Shown here: in pieces, positions 45,827 through 56,452 of the stretch
Layout: the number at the start of each line of letters is the position of its first letter
Position numbering within the stretch: the stretch's first letter is position 1
DNA from: Nocardia coubleae NBRC 108252
Lineage (GTDB): Bacteria > Actinomycetota > Actinomycetes > Mycobacteriales > Mycobacteriaceae
Direction: 5' to 3'
Assembly (NCBI RefSeq): GCF_001612805.1
Contig: NZ_BDBD01000004.1
Coordinates: 584,656-648,655 of the forward strand
Length of the DNA: 64,000 nt
Position numbers and translations under genes: made by a program
The notes under the pieces: generated by a model
Databases searched by the model: none
What the model was told of the DNA's origin: nothing
The model's input: only the letters and a program-made list of their open reading frames with translations

Positions 45827-46993
45827 TTATCCCGGGCGACGGGTGCGAAACCACCCCTCGGAATCGCAGCCGACCAGGTCGGCCAGTTCCAGGCTGGGGA
45901 GGACGGCACGGACGGTGGCAAGGTCGAGGCCGCACTGGCCGGCCAGGTCGCGGGGTTGGCGGGAGCCGATGGCAGGGAGGGCGGCGTAGACCTCGGCTTC
46001 GGCGCCGCGTAGGTGGTGGGCGGGGTCGGTGGGCGCGCCTTCGCCGACGGGGAGGCGCAGGGGGCCCGCTTCCTCGATGACGTCTTCGGCGCGGGTGACC
46101 AGCAACGCCTCGCCTTCGCGGATCATGCGATGGCATCCCACCGACGACGCCGACCCGACCGGTCCGGGAACCGCCATGGCCGGGCGACCGAGGCGGCGCG
46201 CCCATTTCACGGTGTTCCTTGCGCCGCTGCGCAATCCGGCTTCCACCACGAGTACGCCGTCTCCCAGGGTGGCGATGAGCCGGTTGCGGGCCAGGAACTG
46301 ATGCTTCTGGGCGGCGACGCCGGGTGGGTATTCGCTGACGACCAGACCGCTGTCGGCGATGGCGGCGAGCAACCGGTCGTGCTGGGCGGGGTAGGGGCGG
46401 TCGACGCCGCAGGCCAGGACGGCGACGGTCGGCCCGCCGACGGCGAGTGCGGCCCGGTGGGCGGCCGCGTCGATACCGAAGGCCGCACCGGACACGATGG
46501 TCCAGCCGCGCCCGGCCAGATCACAGGCGATCTCGCTGGCCACCTGCATCCCGTACCCGCTGCTGCATCGTGAACCGACCACTGCCACAGCACGTTCCGA
46601 TGCGGTACGCAGTGACAGCGGTCCGCGCGCCCACAGCACGAGCGGCACGGCGGCTTCCCGATCACGGTCGGTGTCGAGCTGGTCGAGACCGAGCATTCGC
46701 CAGCCTGGCCACTCGTCGTCATCAGGCGTGATGACCCGGCCACCGATTCGCTGTACGGCCTCCAGATCTCTGGCAGCCGAGTCCATTTCACGTCGCGCGG
46801 CGGTGGGGCCGCGCAATGCGGCAGGCAACTCGTGCTCGCGCACAGCTCGCGCCGCCTCACAGACCCCGACCGAGGCGATCAGCGCCGACAAAGGCGCGCA
46901 CGGACCTTGCACCACCCGCGACAGGTACACCCACGCCAGCCTGCGTTCATCGACGTCGAGGTCGACGGTGCCGATCGCGCTCTGCCCCGTCAT
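45827..46993 (-). CDS. dprA: DNA-processing protein DprA
   Basis: Loads RecA on incoming single-stranded DNA. The 388-residue protein has the extended Rossmann core (VAVVGSRCSSGYGMQVASEIACDLAGRGW, in part; SGAAFGIDAAAHRAAL; ACGVDRPYP; SEYPPG; QFLARNRLIATL; VVEAGLRSGARNTVKWA) and a C-terminal winged-helix-like domain. ATG 46993 overlaps the stop of the upstream ATPase gene (ATGA), so translation is coupled. Confidence 0.95.
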   Translation of the reverse strand: MTGQSAIGTVDLDVDERRLAWVYLSRVVQGPCAPLSALIASVGVCEAARAVREHELPAALRGPTAARREMDSAARDLEAVQRIGGRVITPDDDEWPGWRMLGLDQLDTDRDREAAVPLVLWARGPLSLRTASERAVAVVGSRCSSGYGMQVASEIACDLAGRGWTIVSGAAFGIDAAAHRAALAVGGPTVAVLACGVDRPYPAQHDRLLAAIADSGLVVSEYPPGVAAQKHQFLARNRLIATLGDGVLVVEAGLRSGARNTVKWARRLGRPAMAVPGPVGSASSVGCHRMIREGEALLVTRAEDVIEEAGPLRLPVGEGAPTDPAHHLRGAEAEVYAALPAIGSRQPRDLAGQCGLDLATVRAVLPSLELADLVGCDSEGWFRTRRPG

Positions 46994-48498
46994 TGCCCAC
47001 CCCGCTGCCGGAAGTTCAACGAGGACAACACATCCTGCACGCTGGGCAGCTCCCCACCGCGCAGATCGCAGACCGTCCAGGCCACGCGAACCGCCCGATC
47101 GGCACCACGCGCCGACATCCGCCCCAACCGCAGCGCGGTCTCGATCGGCGCGATCGCGTCGGCGGGCAAGCGGAACCGTTGACGCAGAATGTGTCCCGGC
47201 ACTTCGGCATTGGTCGCCCAACCGTCCGCGCTCCACCGCTCCGCGGCACGTGCCCGAGCTTCGGCAACCCGTGCCGCGACGACAGCACTGGTCTCGGTCT
47301 GCTGGTCACCGAAAGCGGCCCCCGCCTGACCACGCATCTGCACCCAGATGTCGATGCGATCGAGCAGCGGACCCGACAGCTTGCCGAGGTACCGGCGACG
47401 AGCGAGGGGCGCGCAGATGCAGTCGACATCACGGGCGGGCGCACACGGACACGGATTCGCCGCGAGCACCAGCTGGAACCGCGCCGGATAGCGAGCCACA
47501 CCGTCACGCCGGGCGATCCGCACCTCGCCCTCTTCCAGCGGAGTTCGCAGTGCCTCCAGCACTTTGGTGCCGATCTCGGCGCATTCGTCGAGGAACAGCA
47601 CTCCCCGATGCGCCCGGCTGACCGCACCGGGCCGGGCCATACCGGAACCACCACCGATCATGGCGGTCACCGATGTCGAGTGATGGGGCGCGACGAACGG
47701 CGCGAGCGTCATCAACGGTTGTTCGGCCGTCAACGAGCCCGCCATCGAATGAATTGCCGTCACCTCGAGCGACTCGGCCTCCGACAGCGGCGGCAGCAAC
47801 CCCGGAAGACGTTGCGCCAGCATGGTTTTACCGATCCCCGGTGGTCCCGTGAGCAGCAGATGGTGACCACCCGCCGCAGCCACCTCCAGCGCCCAGCGCG
47901 CCTCGTCCTGGCCGACCACATCGCTGAGGTCCCCACACGGCACCTGGACGCCCGGCACCACACCGTCGGGTTCCAGCAGCGTCCCTTCACCACGCAACCA
48001 GGCGACGACTGCGCGCAGACTCGTCGCACCGAGCACCTCGACGCCCTCGACCAGTCCGGCTTCGGCCACCGCCTCGGCGGGCACCACGACGGTCGGGCAG
48101 CCCGCATTGCGCGCCGCGATCACCGCGGGCAGCACACCGCGAACCCGGCGTACCCGCCCGTCGAGGGCGAGCTCGCCCAGCAGCACGGTTTTCACGAGCT
48201 TGTCACCCGGCACCGCACCGGAGGCGTCCAGCACCGACACGGCGAGCGCCAGATCGTAGACCGAGCCGACCTTCGGCAGCGTCGCGGGAGACAGCGCCAG
48301 AATCACTCGCCCGTCGGGCCACTTCTCCCCCGTATTGGCCACCGCGGAGCGCACCCGGTTGCGTGACTCCTGCAGGGCCGTGTCGGGCAGCCCGACAAGA
48401 TTCACCGACGGCAAGCCCTGGCCGATATCGGCCTCGATCTCCACCAGCTGGCCGTCGACACCGGTCACCGCGACCGACAGCGCACGTCCGAGGGCCAT
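46990..48498 (-). CDS. YifB-type Mg-chelatase-like AAA+ ATPase (ComM family)
   Basis: A 502-residue ATPase. The N-terminal Lon-like ChlI domain (SVAVTGVDGQLVEIEADIGQG, in part) precedes the AAA+ core, with Walker A GPPGIGKT, Walker B VLFLDECAE, sensor region VLAANPCPC and a CxxC-type insert DVDCICAPL. ComM proteins act as helicases that extend recombination in natural transformation. Overlaps the upstream nuclease gene by one base (TGATG) and dprA by four, forming a tight DNA-processing operon. Confidence 0.93.
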   Translation of the reverse strand: MALGRALSVAVTGVDGQLVEIEADIGQGLPSVNLVGLPDTALQESRNRVRSAVANTGEKWPDGRVILALSPATLPKVGSVYDLALAVSVLDASGAVPGDKLVKTVLLGELALDGRVRRVRGVLPAVIAARNAGCPTVVVPAEAVAEAGLVEGVEVLGATSLRAVVAWLRGEGTLLEPDGVVPGVQVPCGDLSDVVGQDEARWALEVAAAGGHHLLLTGPPGIGKTMLAQRLPGLLPPLSEAESLEVTAIHSMAGSLTAEQPLMTLAPFVAPHHSTSVTAMIGGGSGMARPGAVSRAHRGVLFLDECAEIGTKVLEALRTPLEEGEVRIARRDGVARYPARFQLVLAANPCPCAPARDVDCICAPLARRRYLGKLSGPLLDRIDIWVQMRGQAGAAFGDQQTETSAVVAARVAEARARAAERWSADGWATNAEVPGHILRQRFRLPADAIAPIETALRLGRMSARGADRAVRVAWTVCDLRGGELPSVQDVLSSLNFRQRGGQ

Positions 48499-48854
48499 CA
48501 GAAGGCCCCCGTCAGATGGTCGATCACCGGTTTGCGGCCGCGCGGAACGAGCACCGAGACCACATCGAACCGGATGCGCCGCCACGGCCCGTCCTGCTCG
48601 GCCAGCCACAGCAACGCCAATCGCCTGATCCGCTGCTGTTTACCGAAGGTGACCGACTCGGCCGGGCTGCCGAAGCCGAGGCCGGACCGTGTCTTCACTT
48701 CCACGAACGCCGTCACCGACGGGTCCTGGACGATCAGGTCCAGCTCCCCGTACCGGCATCGCCAGTTGCGGGCGACGATCTGCATCCCGGCCTCGCACAG
48801 ATACTGCGCGGCCAGCTTCTCCCCGTATGCGCCGAGCGCCTGTTTGTCCGTCAC
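48498..48854 (-). CDS. YraN-family (UPF0102) endonuclease-like protein
   Basis: A 118-residue protein of the UPF0102 family with a restriction-endonuclease-like fold: LGAYGEKLAAQYL, RNWRCRYGELDLIVQD (with the E and D of the PD-(D/E)xK-type site), FVEVKTRSG and the C-terminal RIRFDVVSVL. GTG 48854. First gene of the yraN-yifB-dprA set. A 13-bp hairpin ends ten bases upstream of its start. Confidence 0.92.
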   Translation of the reverse strand: MTDKQALGAYGEKLAAQYLCEAGMQIVARNWRCRYGELDLIVQDPSVTAFVEVKTRSGLGFGSPAESVTFGKQQRIRRLALLWLAEQDGPWRRIRFDVVSVLVPRGRKPVIDHLTGAF

Positions 48855-48863
48855 GAATGCAAG

Positions 48864-48897
48864 CGTGGTCCCGGCGCGGATCTACGCCGGGACCACG
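48864..48897 (-). terminator. 13-bp hairpin between DUF2469 gene and yraN-type gene
   Basis: CGTGGTCCCGGCG / CGCCGGGACCACG with an 8-base loop, perfectly paired. It lies downstream of the DUF2469 stop (48951) and 9 bases upstream of the yraN start. It could terminate the upstream transcript or, being so near the start codon, act as an attenuator or translation block. No U tract. Confidence 0.6.
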
Positions 48898-48950
48898 ACC
48901 TGCGGAAACACAAAACCTGTGGATAACTCGCCCCTGGGGACAACTCCCCC

Positions 48951-49256
48951 TTATTCGGGCAAACGGAGGTCGGGCTTCTCCAGCTCCTCGATATTGACGT
49001 CCTTGAACGTGATCACCCGAACGTGCTTGACGAAGCGGGCGGGACGGTACATGTCCCACACCCAGGCATCGCTCATCCGCACTTCGAAGTAGACCTCGCC
49101 GTCGGCGTTCTGTGGCCGCAGCTCGACGGAATTGGCCAGGTAGAAGCGCCGTTCTGTCTCCACCACGTACGAGAACTGGCCGACGATGTCCTTGTACTCG
49201 CGGTACAACGACAGTTCCATCTCGGTTTCGTACTTCTCGAGGTCCTCAGCACTCAT
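48951..49256 (-). CDS. DUF2469 protein
   Basis: A 101-residue acidic protein conserved across actinobacteria (M. tuberculosis Rv2901c), with DLEKYETEMELSLYREYKDI, FSYVVETERRFYLANSVEL and SDAWVWDMYRPARFV. Function unknown. The start at 49256 matches the family; the ATG at 49268 abuts AGGAGG directly, too close to use, while the same AGGAGG is 12 bases from 49256. Confidence 0.88.
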   Translation of the reverse strand: MSAEDLEKYETEMELSLYREYKDIVGQFSYVVETERRFYLANSVELRPQNADGEVYFEVRMSDAWVWDMYRPARFVKHVRVITFKDVNIEELEKPDLRLPE

Positions 49257-49302
49257 CGGGTGGGACATCCTCCTGCTAGCAGCGCCGCGTTCATTGATCA
49301 CA

Positions 49303-50007
49303 TCATCGCGCATGAGCCGCGCGGGTAGCCACCCGGCTACCGTCCGGCACCTCGAGTTCGCGCACATTCCGCCAAGATCGGCGGTGTTCGGTGCTCGGAC
49401 CGAGCGCGCGCAGGGCCGCGGTGTGCTCGGGGGTGTTGTAGCCCTTGTGCGCGGCGAAACCGTAGCCGGGCAGCTCGGCGTCGAGCTCGACCATCATGCG
49501 GTCCCTGGTGACCTTGGCCAGGATGCTGGCCGCCGCGATGCACGCCGCGGACGCGTCGCCACCGATCACGGGCAGCGAGGGCGCGGGCAGGCCGGGAACC
49601 TTGAATCCGTCGGTCAGGATGTAGCCGGGGGTACGGCCGAGGTGGGCGACCGCACGACGCATCCCCTCGATATTGGCGACGTGGATGCCGATGGCGTCGA
49701 TCTCCCAGGCGGGGACCACCACCACGCTCCAGGCCAGCGCCAGGCGCTTGACCACCGGGAACAGTTCCTCACGGGCCGCCTCGGTGAGTTTCTTGGAGTC
49801 GTCGAGCCCGGCCAGCTTGTCGTAGGCCTTGGGCGCGAGCAGGCACGCGGCGATTACCAGCGGTCCCGCGCAGGGCCCGCGCCCGGCCTCGTCGACACCG
49901 GCCACCGGGCCGAGGCCACTGCGGATGAGCGCCGCCTCGAGCGTGCGTAGGCCACCCGCCCGGCGCATCACCACCCGCGGCGGCCAGCTGGTCCGATCCT
50001 GCCCCAC
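49303..50007 (-). CDS. rnhB: ribonuclease HII
   Basis: Removes ribonucleotides from RNA-DNA hybrids. The 234-residue protein has the catalytic [13 protein letters not shown] (Asp and Glu), LDDSKKLT, the third acidic residue in YILTDGF, and [11 protein letters not shown] with [17 protein letters not shown] 50007 is taken; the first 20 residues are not conserved and ATG further in is possible. 19 bases separate it from lepB. Confidence 0.94.
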   Translation of the reverse strand: MGQDRTSWPPRVVMRRAGGLRTLEAALIRSGLGPVAGVDEAGRGPCAGPLVIAACLLAPKAYDKLAGLDDSKKLTEAAREELFPVVKRLALAWSVVVVPAWEIDAIGIHVANIEGMRRAVAHLGRTPGYILTDGFKVPGLPAPSLPVIGGDASAACIAAASILAKVTRDRMMVELDAELPGYGFAAHKGYNTPEHTAALRALGPSTEHRRSWRNVRELEVPDGSRVATRAAHAR

Positions 50008-50026
50008 AGTTCGATTGTCCCCGTGT

Positions 50027-50791
50027 CTAGTTGTCCTGCGGATTCTGCGAGCTCACCGGGCCCATCCGGCCGGGCGGCCAGATCTTGAACACGGTCTTGC
50101 CCCGCACGTTGTCGACCGGGACGGTGCCCTGCAGATCGTCGCTCACATGAGCGCGTGAATCGGCCGACTCGTTGCGATTGTCACCCATCACCCACAGATG
50201 CCCCTCGGGCACCTTCACCGGCCCGAACATCCGCCCGGCCGGGTACACGGCGTTCGGACGGTCGGTGAACCAGGGGTAGTCCTTCTTGATGTAGGGCTCG
50301 TCGAGCGGTTTCCCGTCGACCATCACCCGGCCCTGCGGGTCACAGCACTGCACGGTCTGCCCGCCGACGGCGATCACGCGCTTGACGAGATCGTTCTCGT
50401 CGGGCGGAACCAGGCCGAAGTAGGACAGGAAGTTCTGCACACCACGGATGGCCGCGTTGTCGGAGCGGATGGACTTGTAGTGCCCGTTCCACGATTCGGG
50501 GCCGACGAACACCACCACATCGCCCGGGCCCGGCTCGGAACCGTAGTAGCTGATCTTCTGCACGTAGATGCGGTCGCCGATCTGGAGTGTGTCCTCCATC
50601 GACTGCGACGGGATCACGTAGGGCCGCCCGACGAAAGTGACCATCAGGGCGGCGATCACCGCCGCGATCACGACCAGTATCGGCAGTTCCTGCCAGAACG
50701 GCCGTTGCTTCTTGTCGTCGGCCTTTTTCCTGCGCCGCTTGCCCTCGTCGCCCGAATCGGACACCGACACCGACCCACTTTCGTCTGCCAC
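50027..50791 (-). CDS. lepB: signal peptidase I
   Basis: Cleaves Sec and Tat signal peptides on the outer face of the membrane. The 254-residue protein has a long charged cytosolic N-terminus ([16 protein letters not shown]), one membrane anchor ([20 protein letters not shown]), nucleophile Ser in [10 protein letters not shown], catalytic Lys in [11 protein letters not shown], and [14 protein letters not shown]. Lies between rnhB and rplS as in M. tuberculosis. Confidence 0.95.
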   Translation of the reverse strand: MADESGSVSVSDSGDEGKRRRKKADDKKQRPFWQELPILVVIAAVIAALMVTFVGRPYVIPSQSMEDTLQIGDRIYVQKISYYGSEPGPGDVVVFVGPESWNGHYKSIRSDNAAIRGVQNFLSYFGLVPPDENDLVKRVIAVGGQTVQCCDPQGRVMVDGKPLDEPYIKKDYPWFTDRPNAVYPAGRMFGPVKVPEGHLWVMGDNRNESADSRAHVSDDLQGTVPVDNVRGKTVFKIWPPGRMGPVSSQNPQDN

Positions 50792-50877
50792 GCCGAACAG
50801 AGTAGCCCGGCGCCCCGACGTGAGTCGGGTGCCGGGCTACTGTCAAAGATTCCGTGCCGGAAAGAGCTACCGGAAGA

Positions 50878-51219
50878 TCAGCGCTTTTCCTTGATCTTGG
50901 CGGCCTTGCCGCGCAGGTCGCGCAGGTAGTACAGCTTGGCGCGACGCACGTCACCACGGGTCACGACATCGATGTGGTCGATGTTGGGGCTGTGCACGGG
51001 GAAGGTGCGCTCGACACCAACACCGAAGGACACCTTGCGGACCGTGAAGGTCTCGCCGATGCCGCCGCCCTGACGCCGGATCACGACGCCCTTGAAGACC
51101 TGGATGCGCTCCTTCGAGCCTTCGATGACCTTCACGTGCACGTTCAGGGTGTCACCGGGACGGAAGTCGGGGACATCGCTACGCAGCGACTTCTCGTCGA
51201 CGAAATCAAGGGTGTTCAT
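50878..51219 (-). CDS. rplS: 50S ribosomal protein L19
   Basis: Standard 113-residue L19: [28 protein letters not shown] (in part), [26 protein letters not shown] and the C-terminal [24 protein letters not shown] 51219 is preceded by AAAAGGTGG. A promoter resembling that of rpsP lies at 51335-51365, leaving a leader of about 110 bases. Confidence 0.97.
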   Translation of the reverse strand: MNTLDFVDEKSLRSDVPDFRPGDTLNVHVKVIEGSKERIQVFKGVVIRRQGGGIGETFTVRKVSFGVGVERTFPVHSPNIDHIDVVTRGDVRRAKLYYLRDLRGKAAKIKEKR

Positions 51220-51334
51220 TTTCCACCTTTTCGGATTCTTCGCGCGAACAGAGGAACCTGGCGGCTCGCGCTCGACCGGTTCGTGCTCAGTACAGGGGTG
51301 CTCCCGGACATGACTCGCCCAAGGCAACCGGTTC

Positions 51335-51365
51335 ATTGTGCCAGACGGGGTGGTCACGACTGAAA
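51335..51365 (-). promoter_or_regulatory. rplS promoter, shared block with rpsP
   Basis: On the minus strand TTTCAG (51360-51365), 19 bases, then CACAAT (51335-51340). The block CCCGTCTGGCACAATG is identical to the one upstream of rpsP, and the TTTCAG box is at the same distance in both, so it is probably a coordinated ribosomal-protein promoter. Confidence 0.65.
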
Positions 51366-51379
51366 TCGGGCGGCGCCGG

Positions 51380-52270
51380 TCACTCCTCGGAGGGCTTGCC
51401 GGGACCGGCTTCGGCCCGTCGACGCGGCAGCAGGTGCGGGTGCGGTGGCGGCGCGGACGGGGCCGCGACGACCTTGCGCCGCAACTCGACCTCGGCGGCG
51501 GTGCGCGCGTGTTCGACGTCGGGCTTCCCGGCGATCAGATCCTGGATGAAGATCTTGGCCCGGATCACCGGACGACGATAGCGCCGCTCCCGGGCGATCG
51601 CACGCGACATCGTCTTGGGTCGATGCCCGTAGCGCCATCGCGCCCACGGCGCTCCCGGGCGGCTCAGCCGAATCGCGCCCACCAGCAGCAGCGGGGTGAA
51701 GAACATGCCGAACAACCCGGTCCAGATCTTGCCCTTGGCGATCACCACGGCCGCCAGGACGAGATTGATCGCCACGGTGACGACGATGCCGACACGCACC
51801 CCCACACCGGCCGACTCCCGGAAATCGTCGTAGTCGAGGAAGGTCGCCGGCTGCACCCCGAGCAGCAGCAACCCCGTCACGGCCAGCGCGACGAACACCG
51901 CGTCCACCGAGGTGCGGCCCTGCTCCTCCCAGTACACATCGCGCAGGTAGAAGATCAGCGCGAACTCGTCGAGCACCAGCGCCGCGCCGATGCCGAAGAA
52001 GGCGGCGAGCACGCTCGAGGTGACCTGGGTGGAGTCCTCGGCGGTGGCGATCAGGCCGATGCCCGACAGCAGCACCGTGATGACGCCGAACACCATGTGG
52101 TGGATGTGGGTGTCACCGGCTTTGAGGTTGCCCGGCCACCACTTCACCTGCGCGCGGATCAAGCGCACGCTGACCCGGATCACCACGAAACCGAGGATGA
52201 ACCCCAGCAGGAAACAGAGCAGGGGCAGGCGGCCGTGCGCGATCACATCGTCTTCGAGCCACCGTCGCAT
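51380..52270 (-). CDS. multi-pass membrane protein of unknown function
   Basis: A 296-residue protein with about six membrane helices in the first 215 residues ([103 protein letters not shown]) and a basic cytosolic tail ([18 protein letters not shown]). His-rich [11 protein letters not shown] and [19 protein letters not shown] stand near the membrane and could bind metal. Not recognised beyond being conserved near tex. ATG 52270, 21 bases after tex, same strand. Confidence 0.8.
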   Translation of the reverse strand: MRRWLEDDVIAHGRLPLLCFLLGFILGFVVIRVSVRLIRAQVKWWPGNLKAGDTHIHHMVFGVITVLLSGIGLIATAEDSTQVTSSVLAAFFGIGAALVLDEFALIFYLRDVYWEEQGRTSVDAVFVALAVTGLLLLGVQPATFLDYDDFRESAGVGVRVGIVVTVAINLVLAAVVIAKGKIWTGLFGMFFTPLLLVGAIRLSRPGAPWARWRYGHRPKTMSRAIARERRYRRPVIRAKIFIQDLIAGKPDVEHARTAAEVELRRKVVAAPSAPPPHPHLLPRRRAEAGPGKPSEE

Positions 52271-52291
52271 GCCGCCCGCCCTGTCGTCGAC

Positions 52292-54694
52292 CTACTTGCC
52301 GAAACCGGCCCGGCGCAGCGCCTCGGCCATCGAACCGGTCGGTTCGGCAGCCGGCTTGCGCTGATTGCCGCCGCGCGGTTGCGCCTGACTCCGGCCCTGC
52401 GCGCGGGCGCCGCCCTGGCCACGACCACCCTGGGGGCGACCTTGGCCGCGCGGCGCACCGCCTCCACGATTGTCCCCCGTGGCGGGCTTGCCCGGTTCGT
52501 CATCGAGCCGAAGGGTGAGCCCGATGCGCTGACGCGCGACATCTACCTCGAGGACCTTCACCTTCACCACGTCACCGGACTTGACCACTTCGCGTGGATC
52601 CTTGACGAAGGTGTGCGACAGCGCCGAGACGTGCACGAGGCCGTCCTGGTGCACGCCGACATCGACGAACGCACCGAACGCGGCCACGTTGGTGACCACA
52701 CCCTCGAGCACCATGCCCGGCTTCAGATCGGCGACTTTCTCGATCCCGGCGGCGAATTCGGCGGTCTTGAACTCCGGGCGCGGGTCGCGGCCGGGCTTCT
52801 CGAGTTCGGCGATGATGTCGCTGACGGTGGGCACACCGAACTTCTCGTCGGTGAACTCGACCGGCTTCAGCGAACGCAGCACCGAGGTGTTGCCGATGAC
52901 CTCGGCGATCGGCTTACCGGTTCGCTCGAGGATCCGGCGGACCACCGGGTAGGCCTCGGGGTGCACCGCGGAGGTGTCGAGCGGGTCCTCACCCCCGCGG
53001 ATCCGCAGGAAGCCCGCGCACTGCTCGAAAGCCTTGGGCCCCAGTCGTGGCACCTCGAGCAGCGCGGTGCGGCTGCGGAACGGGCCGTTCTGGTCACGGT
53101 GGGCCACAATGCTTTCCGCGACCGAGGAGGACACACCGGAGACGCGGGCCAGCAGCGGCACCGAGGCGGTGTTCACGTCGACACCGACCGCGTTCACCGC
53201 GTCTTCGACGACGGCGCCCAGCGAGCGCGCCAGCAGTGTTTCGGACACGTCGTGCTGGTACTGGCCTACACCGATCGACTTGGGATCGATCTTCACCAGC
53301 TCGGCCAGCGGGTCCTGCAGGCGGCGCGCGATTGACACCGCACCGCGCAGTGACACGTCCATGTCGGGCAGTTCCGCCGAGGCGTAGGCCGAGGCGGAGT
53401 ACACCGACGCGCCCGCTTCCGACACCACGATCTTGGTCGGCTTGTTCTCGGGGATGCGCGAAATAAGTTCGGTGGCAAGAGCATCGGTTTCACGGGAGGC
53501 GGTGCCGTTACCGATGGCGATGAGCTCGACGTTGAATCGGGCGACCAGCGCGGCGAGCACGGCAAGGGACTTCTCGGTCTGACCCTGCGGCTTGTGCGGG
53601 TAGATGACCTCGGTCGCGACGGCCTTACCGGTGGCGTCGACGACGGCGACCTTCACGCCGGTGCGGTAGCCGGGGTCCAGGCCCATCGTGGTGCGGGTAC
53701 CCGCGGGCGCGGCGAGCAGCAGGTCGCGCAGGTTGGCGGCGAAGACGTCGACGGCGTCTTTCTCGGCGGCCTGACGCAACCGCATCCTGGTATCGATACC
53801 GAGGCTCACCTGCAGTTTGGTTCGCCAGGCCCAGCGCACGGTGTCGAGCAGCCAGGAGTCGGCCGGGCGGCCCTGGTCGGCGATGCCGAAGGCCTTGGCG
53901 ATGCGGCCCTCGTAGATGGTGCGTTCACCGGGTTCGGGTTCCTCGGTGTCGGGTTCCAGATGCAGGGTGAGCACCTCTTCCTTCTCTCCGCGCAGCAGCG
54001 CGAGGATCCGGTGCGAGGGCAGTTTGTGGAACGGTTCACTGAACTCGAAATAGTCGGCGAACTTGGCGCCCGCCTCTTCCTTGCCCGCACGAACCGTCGA
54101 GGTGACCTGGCCCCGGTTCCACATCATTTCGCGCAGCTCACCGACCAGGTCGGCGTCTTCGGCGAAACGTTCGACCAGGATCGCGCGGGCGCCGTCGAGC
54201 TGCTCGGCGGTGTAGTTCGCGGGGTCGGTGGTCGGATCGGTGATGAGCGCGTCGGCCACGGGTTCGTGCCCGGCCTCGCGCGCGATCTGGGCCTTGGTGC
54301 GGCGCTTGGGCTTGTAGGGCAGGTAGATGTCTTCGAGGCGGGCCTTGGTCTCGGCGAGCATGATCTGCTCGTGCAGGGCCGGATCGAGTTTGCCCTGGCC
54401 GCGGATGGATTCGATGATGGCGCCGCGTCGCTCGTCGAGCTCGCGCAGGTAGCCGAGCCGTTCTTCGAGCTGACGCAACTGGGCATCGTCGAGGCCGCCG
54501 GTGACCTCCTTGCGGTAGCGCGCGATGAACGGGACCGTCGAACCACCGTCGAGCAGTTCGACGGCGGCGCGGACCTGCGTCTCACGCACCCCCAATTCGT
54601 CGGCGATCCGCCTGCCCACGCTGGCCAGGATGGTCGTGCTGTCGGTCGGAGTGCCGTTCGACGTCGAACGGGCGATCTCGGGCGCTGTCGTCAC
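52292..54694 (-). CDS. tex: Tex-family RNA-binding transcription accessory protein
   Basis: An 800-residue Tex/YqgF protein: N-terminal helical domain (ARYRKEVTGGLDDAQLRQLEERL, in part), YqgF RNase-H-like domain (TTMGLDPGYRTGVKVAVVD), helix-hairpin-helix motifs (GVSSSVAESIVAHRDQNGPF; LGPKAFEQCAGFLRI) and an S1 RNA-binding domain (VVTNVAAFGAFVDVGVHQDGLVHVSAL, in part). The C-terminus ends in a Gly/Arg/Gln-rich tail of about 50 residues (RPQGGRGQGGARAQGR), disordered and probably RNA-binding. Confidence 0.95.
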   Translation of the reverse strand: MTTAPEIARSTSNGTPTDSTTILASVGRRIADELGVRETQVRAAVELLDGGSTVPFIARYRKEVTGGLDDAQLRQLEERLGYLRELDERRGAIIESIRGQGKLDPALHEQIMLAETKARLEDIYLPYKPKRRTKAQIAREAGHEPVADALITDPTTDPANYTAEQLDGARAILVERFAEDADLVGELREMMWNRGQVTSTVRAGKEEAGAKFADYFEFSEPFHKLPSHRILALLRGEKEEVLTLHLEPDTEEPEPGERTIYEGRIAKAFGIADQGRPADSWLLDTVRWAWRTKLQVSLGIDTRMRLRQAAEKDAVDVFAANLRDLLLAAPAGTRTTMGLDPGYRTGVKVAVVDATGKAVATEVIYPHKPQGQTEKSLAVLAALVARFNVELIAIGNGTASRETDALATELISRIPENKPTKIVVSEAGASVYSASAYASAELPDMDVSLRGAVSIARRLQDPLAELVKIDPKSIGVGQYQHDVSETLLARSLGAVVEDAVNAVGVDVNTASVPLLARVSGVSSSVAESIVAHRDQNGPFRSRTALLEVPRLGPKAFEQCAGFLRIRGGEDPLDTSAVHPEAYPVVRRILERTGKPIAEVIGNTSVLRSLKPVEFTDEKFGVPTVSDIIAELEKPGRDPRPEFKTAEFAAGIEKVADLKPGMVLEGVVTNVAAFGAFVDVGVHQDGLVHVSALSHTFVKDPREVVKSGDVVKVKVLEVDVARQRIGLTLRLDDEPGKPATGDNRGGGAPRGQGRPQGGRGQGGARAQGRSQAQPRGGNQRKPAAEPTGSMAEALRRAGFGK

Positions 54695-54838
54695 AGCCGC
54701 AGAGACTACAGCTCCCCGCCGACACCCGGCTCGATCCCAGGTCAGCGCACCGTCGTGAGCTCGGAATCGGTGATCGGCCGATCCGGGAGCGTGCCGGGCC
54801 GGTCGAGCAGGAGCTCGCCCACTCCGGCGAGGGATGCG

Positions 54839-56452
54839 TCAGCCGATGAGATCCTTGGACAGTTCGCGCATTTCGGCCTTGCGGACCTTGCCGGTGACGG
54901 TCATCGGGAACTCCTCCACCACATGGACGTAGCGCGGGATCTTGTAGTGGGCGAGGCGGCCGGTGCAGAAGTCGCGCAGGGTGTCGGCGTCGAGTGGGTC
55001 GGCGCCCTCGCGCAGGCGCACCCAGACCATCAGTTCTTCGCCGTATTTCTCGTCGGGGACGCCGATCACCTGGGCGTCGACGATGTCGGGGTGGGTGTAG
55101 AGGAATTCCTCGATCTCGCGGGGGTAGATGTTCTCGCCGCCGCGGATCACCATGTCCTTGATCCGGCCGGTGACCGAGAGGTAGCCGTCGTCGTCCATCA
55201 CGCCGATGTCGCCGGTGTGCATCCAGCGGGCGGCGTCGATCGCCTCGGCGGTCTTGTCCGGCTGGTCCCAGTAGCCCAGCATCACCGAGTAACCGCGGGT
55301 GCACAGCTCGCCGGGTTCGCCGCGCGACACCGTGCGGCCGGTGTCGGGGTCGACCACCTTCACCTCGAGGTGCGGTCCGACGCGGCCGACGGTGGCGGTG
55401 CGGCGTTCGATGCTGTCGTCGCGGCGGGTCTGGGTGGACACGGGGCTGGTCTCGGTCATGCCGTAACAGATCGATACCTCGGCCATCCCCATCCGGTCGA
55501 TCACCCGCTTCATCACCTCCACCGGACACGGTGAACCGGCCATGATGCCGGTGCGCAGGCTCGAAAGGTCGTGGGACGCACCGTTGTCGAGCTCGGCGAG
55601 CATGGCGATGAACATGGTCGGCACACCGTAGAGCGAGGTGCATCGTTCGGCGGCGACAGCGGCAAGCGTGGCGGCCGGATCGAACGACGGCGCCGGAATC
55701 ACCACCGCGGCACCGTGAGAGGTGGCCGCGAGGTTGCCCATGACCATGCCGAAGCAGTGATAGTAGGGAACCGGCACACAGATCCGGTCGGCGCTGGTGT
55801 AACCGCACAGCTCGCCGACGAAGTAGCCGTTGTTGAGGATGTTGTGGTGGCTCAGCGTCGCACCCTTGGGGAACCCTGTTGTGCCCGAGGTGTATTGGAT
55901 GTTGATCGGGTCGTCGGCCGACAGGGTCGCCGCGATGGTGGCCAAGCGTTGCGGGTCCGGTGCCGTCTCGGCCACTTCCTGCCACTGGGGTGTGCCGAGG
56001 ATCAGGACCTGCTCCAGCGCAGGGCAATTCGGACGTGCCTGCTCGATCATCGCCACGTAGTTCGAGGACTTGAACTCCGCGGCCGCGATCAGTGCCCGCA
56101 CCCCGGCCTGGCCGAGGACGTATTCGAGTTCGCTGCTGCGGTAGGCGGGGTTGATGTTCACCAGGATCGCGCCGAGCTCGGCCGTCGCGTACTGCACGAG
56201 ATACCACTCGGCGCAGTTCGGTGCCCAGATGCCCACCCGGTCACCGCGCCCGATGCCGCGGGCCGCGAGTCCGGTCGCGACGGCGTCGACGGCCGCCCCC
56301 ACTTCGCGATAGGTCCAGCGCCGGCCCGTCGTCCGGTCGACGAGGGCTTCCTGATCGGGATAGGCCGCGATGGTCCGGGCGAGATTCGCGCCGATGGTGT
56401 CGCCGAGCAGCGGAGTGCTCGCGGGGCCGCAGGCGTAACTGAGTTCGGACAT
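54839..56452 (-). CDS. fatty-acyl-CoA synthetase (AMP-forming, FadD-like)
   Basis: A 537-residue ANL-family ligase of the acetate/medium-chain AMP-binding type. The P-loop is [18 protein letters not shown], then [11 protein letters not shown], the hinge region [35 protein letters not shown] (in part) and catalytic Lys in [12 protein letters not shown]. It activates a carboxylic acid to the acyl-AMP and then the CoA thioester; chain length is not predictable. ATG 56452 overlaps the upstream ligase stop by one base (TGATG), so the two ligases are coupled. Confidence 0.92.
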   Translation of the reverse strand: MSELSYACGPASTPLLGDTIGANLARTIAAYPDQEALVDRTTGRRWTYREVGAAVDAVATGLAARGIGRGDRVGIWAPNCAEWYLVQYATAELGAILVNINPAYRSSELEYVLGQAGVRALIAAAEFKSSNYVAMIEQARPNCPALEQVLILGTPQWQEVAETAPDPQRLATIAATLSADDPINIQYTSGTTGFPKGATLSHHNILNNGYFVGELCGYTSADRICVPVPYYHCFGMVMGNLAATSHGAAVVIPAPSFDPAATLAAVAAERCTSLYGVPTMFIAMLAELDNGASHDLSSLRTGIMAGSPCPVEVMKRVIDRMGMAEVSICYGMTETSPVSTQTRRDDSIERRTATVGRVGPHLEVKVVDPDTGRTVSRGEPGELCTRGYSVMLGYWDQPDKTAEAIDAARWMHTGDIGVMDDDGYLSVTGRIKDMVIRGGENIYPREIEEFLYTHPDIVDAQVIGVPDEKYGEELMVWVRLREGADPLDADTLRDFCTGRLAHYKIPRYVHVVEEFPMTVTGKVRKAEMRELSKDLIG

